Source of the DNA: Arthrospiribacter ruber
GTDB taxonomy: Bacteria > Bacteroidota > Bacteroidia > Cytophagales > Cyclobacteriaceae
NCBI RefSeq assembly: GCF_019343195.1
Contig: NZ_RPHB01000004.1
Location: 1-64,000 of the forward strand
Length of the DNA stretch: 64,000 nt
Reading direction: 5' to 3'
Positions 1 through 5,966 of the stretch are shown here, one piece after another. The notes below the pieces were generated by a model. That model was not told where the DNA came from. It saw nothing but the letters and a program-made list of their open reading frames with translations, and searched no databases. The position numbers and the translations under genes were made by a program. Positions within the stretch are counted from its first letter, which is position 1. Each line of letters opens with the position of its first letter.

Positions 1-545
1 TTACAGCGGAAAGGAAAGGACAGAAATGGGTGTCAGACATCACTTATGTCAGGACTTTACAGGGTTGGTTATATCTGACTATTATCATGGATCTCTACGA
101 CAGAAAGATAATCGGATGGTCCATGAGCCATGGTATGGATGCAGAGTCAACTGTAATAGCAGCATTTAAAATGGCAATAAAGAACAGACCTGTCAATCCA
201 TTTGAACTGATCTTTCATTCTGACAGAGGTGTCCAATATGCCTGTAATCAATTCAGAGCTTATTTAGGCCGTTACAACATCAGCCAGAGTATGAGCAGAA
301 AAGGAAATTGCTGGGACAATGCTGTGGCTGAGAACTTCTTTAAAATAATCAAATCTGAAATGGTATATCATTCTTTATTTAAAACAATACCCGAGGCAAA
401 GGTTGCAATATTTGAATTTATAGAAATTTGGTACAACAAAAAAAGGAAGCATTCTTATTTGAAGTATATGACTCCTGAACAGTTTGAAAACTTAAATCAA
501 AAAATAGCAGCTTAATATGTTGTCCAGTTTTTTGTTGCAAATCCA
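1..545 (+). mobile_element. Right part of an IS3-family insertion sequence (IS150-like)
   Basis: The window opens inside the element. It contains the last 171 codons of an OrfB transposase and then about 30 bp of non-coding end. The proposed right terminus is the CA at 544-545, because IS3-family ends are TG...CA and because the reading frame of an interrupted host gene (GxxExxY) resumes at about 546. The left end and OrfA lie outside the window, so the terminal inverted repeats and target duplication cannot be checked. The boundary is inferred to within a few bases. Confidence 0.8.
3..515 (+). CDS. IS3-family transposase OrfB, C-terminal part (5' end outside the window)
   Basis: This is a DDE integrase-core transposase (rve domain) of the IS3/IS150 group, catalysing strand transfer of the element. 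The frame is open to the window edge and reads TAERKGQKWVSDITYVRT, so the internal GTG at position 30 is not the real start. All three catalytic residues are visible: Asp in SDITY, Asp in FHSDRGVQYA, and Glu in NCWDNAVAENFFK. The C-terminus (YNKKRKHSYLKYMTPEQFE) is typical and ends at a TAA. The remaining part looks intact, so the copy may be active if its 5' half is complete. In IS3 elements OrfB is normally made as an OrfAB fusion by -1 frameshifting, which cannot be seen here. Confidence 0.93.
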   Translation, partial: TAERKGQKWVSDITYVRTLQGWLYLTIIMDLYDRKIIGWSMSHGMDAESTVIAAFKMAIKNRPVNPFELIFHSDRGVQYACNQFRAYLGRYNISQSMSRKGNCWDNAVAENFFKIIKSEMVYHSLFKTIPEAKVAIFEFIEIWYNKKRKHSYLKYMTPEQFENLNQKIAA

Positions 546-825
546 CTATATGATCGTCAGTTAAAGAGGATACGCATTTTACCTTAAGAATAATCTTGTC
601 TTCCACCACGAAATCAGAATAAAATTTATGTGGAAGAAGTACACCCCTGAAATAAACTTCATACGGCTTTTCGCGCTTATAATAGATACCTTCCTGTCGA
701 AAAAGCAGTTCCAAAGCATCTTTATACACAATCTCCAAAAAACCATGTCCAAGTTCATTATGAACTTCCATGCATTTCCCAATGATTTGATAGGACTCTT
801 CTTTTTAGATTAAATTTGACTCCAT
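546..825 (-). pseudogene. GxxExxY-family gene (PDDEXK-like), broken by IS insertion and a nonsense codon
   Basis: The minus strand encodes KEESYQIIGKCMEVHNELGH, then GFLEIVYKDALELLFRQ, and later YSDFVVEDKIILKVK. This is the N-terminal two thirds of the GxxExxY family, usually about 125 aa. There are three lesions. (1) The likely start ATG at 823-825 is followed after six codons by an in-frame TAA (805-807); downstream the family match resumes in the same frame. (2) After CVSSLTDDHI the frame runs into the insertion sequence at about 545, so the Q-rich C-terminal motif is lost or lies beyond the element. (3) The usual ExK near this position (IIVELK type) reads LKVK, so the acidic residue is replaced by Lys. 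The gene is not expected to be functional. Its cellular role is not established even for intact members. Confidence 0.85.
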
Positions 826-850
826 ATTACTGATATGTTCAAAATTATTA

Positions 851-902
851 GCCACTAATAACACTAATAAAAATATTAGTGCAAATCTGTGCCATTCGTG
901 GC
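851..902. repeat. Imperfect inverted repeat with about 10-nt periodicity upstream of the GxxExxY relic
   Basis: The outer ends read GCCACTAAT (851-859) and ATTCGTGGC (894-902), imperfect reverse complements. Inside is a perfect 8-bp stem, CACTAATA (862-869) and TATTAGTG (874-881), with a 4-nt loop. Between the ends the sequence steps in roughly 10-base units of the type TTAGTGCAAA, TCTGTGCCAT, TCGTGGCATC. It sits between the 5' end of the GxxExxY relic and the 3' end of the YdeI-like gene. It could act as a terminator-like hairpin, but the periodicity suggests a repeat family. Confidence 0.55.
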
Positions 903-909
903 ATCCCAT

Positions 910-1428
910 TCAGCTTCCCTTCAACTTTTCACCTTTGGCCGACAGTTCAGCTATCTGATCAATCCTAGCCATTCTCGTCTTTTCAGCTTTGGCTAATTTG
1001 ATCCATCGGAGTACGAAGCGTTTACTTGAATAATTGATGGCATAGAAAAATTCGGTAGCTTCGGGCTTCTTGTCCAAAGCTTCCTGTAAGTCCTCTGGCA
1101 CAATGAGCTTGTTCACATCATCCATAAAATCCCATAGACCATTTTGCTTGGAAAGCTCAATGGATTGAAAACCGGCCTCTTGCATTTTTCCTTCTTCAAT
1201 CAACTTGGCAGCTCTGTCTTTATAAGTCTTTGCCCAGTGTTCGACTTTTCGTGGTGAAATTAATTGCATGGTTCTGTGTTCATCCAAATGGAACAGATCC
1301 ACATCTAATACCCTTTCTATAAAATCCACTTTTGTGATTTCCGAAGCAGGCAGCTCGTAAATAGCTAAGAAAGAAGTGTTAAAAATCAACGGCTGTTGCT
1401 CAGCTGCTACTTTCAATTCTTCGGGCAA
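910..1428 (-). CDS. YdeI/OmpD-associated (OmdA-type) family protein with abnormal N-terminus
   Basis: From about residue 52 the protein follows the YdeI/OmdA family. It shows the SPRKVEHWAKTYKDRAAKLI block, then EEGKMQEAGFQSIELSKQNG, VPEDLQEALDKKPEATEFF, and RWIKLAKAEKTRMARI. The family's molecular function is poorly defined. It is linked to bacteriocin protection in some annotations. Full-length members are about 190-200 aa and begin with a tryptophan-rich segment and an ALCFGWID motif. Neither is present here, and the first 50 residues do not resemble the family. The only start in frame is a TTG (1426-1428) directly after an in-frame TGA at 1435-1437. An overlapping ATG at about 1438 leads only to a 12-codon peptide. 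The gene is either a 5'-damaged relic or a divergent short form; the relic reading fits the decayed neighbourhood. Confidence 0.6.
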   Translation of the reverse strand: MPEELKVAAEQQPLIFNTSFLAIYELPASEITKVDFIERVLDVDLFHLDEHRTMQLISPRKVEHWAKTYKDRAAKLIEEGKMQEAGFQSIELSKQNGLWDFMDDVNKLIVPEDLQEALDKKPEATEFFYAINYSSKRFVLRWIKLAKAEKTRMARIDQIAELSAKGEKLKGS

Positions 1429-1547
1429 TTTTATTCATTAAACACAAAAGAAAGTTTGATGTCCTGAATTAGAGTCTATTACAAATCTAACCAAGAAACG
1501 AATCTTAAACTGTTAAACCCCCAACAAGCTAAAAAATATCAGCATCC

Positions 1548-1934
1548 TTAATTAATCAACTCAAAATTTAGATAATCCTGCATTAATTTGAAGTGTTTAT
1601 CAAAAGTAAAAAGTGAAATTTTTTCCTGAATAACCTGTTGCAAGATGATCAAATCTGGAATGCCTACCTTATTTACCCCATTTTGAAGGTTCAGAACTTG
1701 ATATTTTCTTATCAGCGACCAATCAATGCTTAAAGGAATGGTTTCCAATTCTTGAAGGTTTTCTACAATGTCAAATTTGCCTTTATGTTCCAAAAAAGGT
1801 GATAATTCTGTTAAAATTAGCTCATTGGTGCAAACCAAGTCCTCTATGATCATTTGGTCAAGGAGTGGGACATTGCCCGACTTGAAATAATCAATCCACA
1901 CCGAACTATCCACCAAAACCCTATACCCCGACAT
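1548..1934 (-). CDS. vapC: VapC-like toxin, PIN-domain ribonuclease
   Basis: This is a type II toxin: a small cytoplasmic PIN-domain RNase held inactive by the upstream antitoxin. At 128 aa it has normal VapC length. The expected acidic residues are present: Asp in VDSSVWIDYF (residues 8-17), Glu in LILTEL (about 43), Asp in IPDLIILQQV (about 93), and Asp in FTFDKHFKLM (about 112). It starts one base after the antitoxin stop (TAG-T-ATG), so translation is probably coupled. The RNA target cannot be read from sequence. It appears intact, unlike several neighbours. Confidence 0.9.
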   Translation of the reverse strand: MSGYRVLVDSSVWIDYFKSGNVPLLDQMIIEDLVCTNELILTELSPFLEHKGKFDIVENLQELETIPLSIDWSLIRKYQVLNLQNGVNKVGIPDLIILQQVIQEKISLFTFDKHFKLMQDYLNFELIN

Positions 1935-1935
1935 A

Positions 1936-2127
1936 CTATCTATTTCTAAGCGAGTCTAAATCAATATCCAGATCAATTGTTCCTTTATGGGTGATTAAAC
2001 GCTTCCTTTTAATTCGTCCAATCTGTTCCTCCAAAGCTTCCTTTATTAATTGACTTTTTGTTTTAGCACCGGTAAGCTCCATCGCTTCCTTGATTAGCTT
2101 TTCAGGAATTTCTAATGTAGTTCTCAT
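1936..2127 (-). CDS. vapB: VapB-like antitoxin, ribbon-helix-helix
   Basis: This 63-aa protein begins MRTTLEIPEKLIKEAMELTG, the pattern of VapB-type antitoxins with an N-terminal ribbon-helix-helix DNA-binding arm (DUF2191-like). The basic stretch IKRKRLITHKG is followed by an acidic tail, DLDIDLDSLRNR, that would cover the PIN active site. It is the first gene of a two-gene operon, so the complex probably represses its own promoter in the 166-bp interval upstream (2128-2293), where no further gene is supported. Confidence 0.88.
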   Translation of the reverse strand: MRTTLEIPEKLIKEAMELTGAKTKSQLIKEALEEQIGRIKRKRLITHKGTIDLDIDLDSLRNR

Positions 2128-2293
2128 CGTTTTTTATGTATTAAATCATATTTATTTATGCTAATATACACGATTTTCCGATAGATCCAGTTCTCTCAAG
2201 AGTATGAAGAATTGGTTATTCGTCTACTTATTATTTCAGCCATGCTCTTTGGATATGGAATCGGCATTGATAAATAAGGCTTGTTAAAACATT

Positions 2294-3016
2294 TTAAACC
2301 CCTGAAATATCCCTGAATTTTACACTTTGCCTTTGGCTGAGGTCTATTTTTAGTCCATTGTTCATTTCTATCAATAAGGTACTATTGAAATAGGGCTCTA
2401 TTTTTTTGACATAATTCATATTGAAAATATACTGTCGGTTTGCCCTAAAAAACACACTGTCAGGTAAGCGGTTCTCCATGTAAATCAGAGATTTATGAAG
2501 AAGTGGTTTTTTATCCTCAAAAAATACTTTTACATAATTGCCCTCACTTTCCAATAAGAAAATATCGGATACAGGTACAAAGTAGCATTTCTCACCGTCT
2601 TTGATAAAGATTTTTTTGTCCAAGGTAAGTCGCTCTTCTTTGGGAGCCTTTTCTTGCTTCGAAATCCTCTTTTCCAATCGCTTGATGGCTTCTGCAAGTC
2701 TGTCTGGATTAACTGGTTTCAGCAGGTAATCCAAAGCATTCACTTCAAAGGCCTTGATGGCGTATTCATCATAAGCTGTCACAAAAATTACTTCAGGCAC
2801 CTCCTCCAGATTCCCCAGGAACTCAAAACCATTCATTCCCGGCATATTAATGTCCAAAAAAATAAGGTCAGGTTTGAGTTGATTGGCTTTTGCAAGGGCT
2901 TCGCTTGCTTTTTCTTCTGAGGAAATAAGCTCAATCTGAGGAAAAGCATTTAGCAGAACTTTCAGCTCGGCGATTGCCAAAGTTTCATCATCTATGATTT
3001 GTGCTTTGATTGTCAT
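2294..3016 (-). CDS. LytTR-family response regulator
   Basis: This two-component transcription regulator has a receiver domain (residues 1-120) with the acidic pair D9/D10, phosphoacceptor D55 in LIFLDINMPG, and Lys in YLLKPVNP. It is followed by a LytTR DNA-binding domain (about 133-236) containing LLESEGNYVKVFF and FFRANRQYIFNMNYVKKIEP. All receiver residues are intact. It is the last gene of a run of three signalling genes on this strand and overlaps the degenerate kinase by 4 nt (3013-3016). Its functional partner is therefore probably the intact kinase at 4097-5164. Likely targets are the envelope and export genes transcribed in the same direction upstream, but no LytTR operator was identified. 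Confidence 0.93.
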   Translation of the reverse strand: MTIKAQIIDDETLAIAELKVLLNAFPQIELISSEEKASEALAKANQLKPDLIFLDINMPGMNGFEFLGNLEEVPEVIFVTAYDEYAIKAFEVNALDYLLKPVNPDRLAEAIKRLEKRISKQEKAPKEERLTLDKKIFIKDGEKCYFVPVSDIFLLESEGNYVKVFFEDKKPLLHKSLIYMENRLPDSVFFRANRQYIFNMNYVKKIEPYFNSTLLIEMNNGLKIDLSQRQSVKFRDISGV

Positions 3017-4110
3017 GGTTGTGATTGATTTGGTATACTCAAAATTGCATTCATTTGATTTTGTAGATTGCCATGAAAAACCAAGGATGCTGCTTCTCCA
3101 TAAATTTTTTCCAGCCGAAGCTGTAAATTCTCCAGAGAGGCATTTGCCATTTTCCTTATGGCGGAATTCTTATCATAATTCAGTCGTAACTCTACTTTCC
3201 TTTCAAGGATCTCACCACTTAACCGGATTTCTCCTCCATCTTCCAAGGTTTCAACACCATAGCGTATGGCATTCTCCATCAGATTTAGGATAGAACCTGT
3301 TGGAACCCTAAGTTCCATGAATTCTTCTCCAAGTTCAATGGTAAAGGAAAGCTGATCCCCTAATCGGATTTTTTCCAAATCGAGATACTTATGAAGCTCG
3401 TTGAGCTCTTCTTCCAGGCTTACAAGTGTATTTTTTTCATAGTTTAAGGAATAGCGAAGCAACTCGCTGAGCTTCAATATGCTGTCCCTTGCTTGATCTT
3501 TGTCCAATAATACCAAGGCCTGAATACTGCTCAGGGATTGAAACAAGAAAGAGGGATTGAGCTGTGTTTTAAGGAGTTCTAGCTCAGTGGTTTGGGCATT
3601 AAGTTGTGCCACCAAAGTCTCCTCCAAAATCTCAGTGTTGCGGATAAGAATGTGATAGAGGTAATAAATGGTAATCCAAACCATCACATATCTTGCAATA
3701 TTCAATAACTGAGGTCCCATGCTGCTGAGCAATTGACCCACTTCCATATTCAAAATAGAACTTAAACCTCTAATGGATAATAGTCTGGCAATGATAACCA
3801 TAACCAAACTAATCAATACAATATCCAACAATGCTTTACTCCAGATTTTTGGGAGTCCTTGTGAGAACGTGTCAGGGGAAATAAAAAATGTTTTTTATGC
3901 GTGTGTTGTAAGGATACCAATTATGGGAAATATACCGAAAGAATACAGGTAACTCCATTGAAAATCTCCATTGATAAAAAAAGTAAAATTGAAAATTTCT
4001 ATCCCCATTAATGAAAACCAACCAATAAATTGCATCAGCCAATAAAGTCGGGTTTTATTCCACTTTGTCTGAATTTTAAGGTCCCTATGGTTATTGTCAA
4101 CTTTGAGCAT
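3013..4110 (-). pseudogene. Degenerate LytS/YehU-type sensor kinase with an in-frame TAA
   Basis: This is a paralogue of the adjacent intact kinase. The N-terminal part (start ATG 4108-4110, MLKVDNNHRDLK) reads TRLYWLMQFIGWFSLMGIEI and stops at TAA 3895-3897. The same frame then continues as KTFFISPDTFSQGLPKIWSK and onward to 3013. Alignment with the paralogue places the stop at its Tyr62 codon, so one base change explains it. The catalytic core has also changed. The phosphoacceptor motif NPHFLFN is NPSFLFQ (His to Ser, codon 3550-3552), and the G-box GIGLKNI reads NASLENL, while the N-box MENAIRYGV is kept. A downstream restart would give a 272-aa protein without the first membrane segments. 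It may once have been a pseudokinase partner of the intact kinase; it is now probably decaying. Confidence 0.87.
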
Positions 4111-5164
4111 GGATAGGGTAGGAGATGGTGGTGAGCACACTGTTTTCTAGATGGTTTTGTAAATGAAGGTTAGCTGTTTTTCCAAACAGGTGTACCAACC
4201 TTCCCCTAATATTCTTCAGACCAATTCCCTTAAGATTCTCGCCTTTAAGCCTGCCACTATTTATTACCTGGATCAAAAGGGTGTTTTCACGTGATTCCAC
4301 TTGAATTTTTATTTCTCCTCCATCCGGCAGTTGGGTAATGCCATGTTTGATAGCATTTTCGGTCAATGTCAAAACCAAAGCCGGTGGCACTTCCAAGCCT
4401 TCTGCATCTCGTGCAACTTCAATTTCATAACTGAGCCTGCTTCCGAATCTTATTTTTTCCAGTTCGAGGTACTTTTCAACTTTATAGATCTCCTCGGACA
4501 TTTGGATCAGCGGTGTTTTTTCATATCTCAGAGAAAATTGAAGCAATTCGCTGAGCTTGATAATGGCATCTTTGGCCAGCTGCCCGTCTATCAAAACAAG
4601 CGCTTTGATGCTGTTTAACGCATTGAATAGAAAATGGGGGTTGAGCTGTGTCTTGAGCAGTTCGAGTTCGGTAGAAGTCAGTAAACTCTCCATTTCAAGT
4701 TTTTCCTGAAGGATGTTTCGGTTGCGCTCCAAAATCTTATACATGTAATAAATGATAATCCATACCACGATGTATCTCCCTTGATTGAGAATCCGGCCTA
4801 ATATTTCTATGCTTACTGCAAGGATTTGATCTGTCATCAATTCCCAACTTTGAATGATGGATGGTCCAATGATAATTAAAGTAATGATCAGACTGATATT
4901 GAAAGTATCTGCAAGCCCCTTGACCCAGATCGCTCTAACCGGTTTTTCAAAAGTGGATTTTCTGATAAAGAGTATTTTGTAAAAATGGCTGACCAATAAT
5001 CCATAAAGGGCTTGGATACCAAAAGCACTGACATATTCCCATTGGAAACTTCCAACAAGGACAAAAGTGTAATTGATAGTTTCTACTAAGACCAATGAAA
5101 ACCAACCCAGAACTTGACAAAGCCAGTAAATTTGGTTTTTGGAAATTCTTTGTTTCATGATCAT
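4097..5164 (-). CDS. LytS/YehU-type sensor histidine kinase (His_kinase domain)
   Basis: This 355-aa membrane sensor kinase has about four hydrophobic segments in residues 12-145, a linker coiled coil (about 145-170), and a His_kinase domain with phosphoacceptor H177 in LNPHFLFNALNSIKAL. The ATPase part contains the N-box LTENAIKHGI and G-box GIGLKNIRGRL. It would autophosphorylate and pass phosphate to the LytTR regulator at 2294-3016. The stop overlaps the start of the degenerate paralogue by 14 nt. Two starts are possible, ATG 5162-5164 or ATG 5156-5158 two codons later. It appears fully functional; the signal sensed is unknown. Confidence 0.92.
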   Translation of the reverse strand: MIMKQRISKNQIYWLCQVLGWFSLVLVETINYTFVLVGSFQWEYVSAFGIQALYGLLVSHFYKILFIRKSTFEKPVRAIWVKGLADTFNISLIITLIIIGPSIIQSWELMTDQILAVSIEILGRILNQGRYIVVWIIIYYMYKILERNRNILQEKLEMESLLTSTELELLKTQLNPHFLFNALNSIKALVLIDGQLAKDAIIKLSELLQFSLRYEKTPLIQMSEEIYKVEKYLELEKIRFGSRLSYEIEVARDAEGLEVPPALVLTLTENAIKHGITQLPDGGEIKIQVESRENTLLIQVINSGRLKGENLKGIGLKNIRGRLVHLFGKTANLHLQNHLENSVLTTISYPIHAQS

Positions 5165-5311
5165 AAACCTTTAATTGTAAAGCAGTATTCGGTTGGATTT
5201 GTTTATTGAAGAATTTTGATCTTTATGTTAGAGTAATATCTGTATAAAATTTTGTTAGATAGATTTTTATAATGTTATGAATTCATGAATTACATTAAAT
5301 TTTCTTTGGCT

Positions 5312-5827
5312 TTAAGATGTCAAGAGTAAAAAGGTAGTCGTGAAATCAGCATCTTCCTGATAATGTTGGAGAAAAAGGGACATACCCAAACCCAAAAGAA
5401 AAAGGAGTTTGTCTGTAAAAACTTCTTTTTGGTGTAAAACCATTTTAGGTCGTGCCTTCCCTTTTTCATATGTTTCTAGCTGAAAACTGACTAAATCTTC
5501 ATGATACCTTAAGTCATAAATGATGATTTGAAGATTTGACATATTCCTAAAATGGCATTCATATCGAGCACCGTCTTGGAATCTGATTTTACCCTTGGAA
5601 GACCAAAAGCCAAATTTCATTTCAAGTATTTTTTCATTCCTTTCAGTTTCAATATACCAAGTTGGATTCCAAGATCCTTTTTCTGAGATTTTGAAGGACC
5701 TGTTCTCCAAGAATAGAGGCCTCTGCCCTTTGACTTTTTTGCCAAGGCTCAGTAAAGATTCTTCCCCATTGTAGAGTTGCCAAATATCCTTTTCCTTGTT
5801 CCATTTCAAATTGCTCGTTATGGCCAT
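5312..5827 (-). CDS. Conserved-looking hypothetical protein, 171 aa, beta-rich
   Basis: I do not recognise this gene securely. It has no signal peptide or clear membrane segment. The middle is rich in short aromatic beta strands (GSWNPTWYIETE, KFGFWSSKGKIRFQDGARYE, YDLRYHEDLVSFQLETYEKG). The end is hydrophobic (LLFLLGLGMSLFLQHY). The strand pattern recalls a tubby/LURP-one-like barrel, but that is only an impression. It sits in the same orientation between the sensor kinase and the DUF5686 gene, with 147 bp and 139 bp gaps, so co-regulation is possible but it need not be in one operon. The start ATG at 5825-5827 is the only good one. Confidence 0.6.
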   Translation of the reverse strand: MAITSNLKWNKEKDIWQLYNGEESLLSLGKKVKGQRPLFLENRSFKISEKGSWNPTWYIETERNEKILEMKFGFWSSKGKIRFQDGARYECHFRNMSNLQIIIYDLRYHEDLVSFQLETYEKGKARPKMVLHQKEVFTDKLLFLLGLGMSLFLQHYQEDADFTTTFLLLTS

Positions 5828-5966
5828 ATCATTGTTTTTATTTGAATTGGGTTAAAATTTAAGATGTGTTTTAAATCCTTTTTTTGTCAAATATTGAAAA
5901 TGAAACAGGAAAATGAAGGTTTAAATACAGGAGTGAAGAAAATGGGTTATGTGTAATGATGCGGGG

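Noticed and set aside
418-771. Open reading frame running from the GxxExxY relic into the IS
   Set aside because: Residues after about DDHI are encoded by the IS end in antisense to the transposase; the chimeric ORF is a by-product of insertion.
2128-2293. Short plus-strand ORF starting MKNWLFVYLLFQPC upstream of vapB
   Set aside because: Only 27 codons, no family match or promoter; the interval more likely holds the vapBC promoter.
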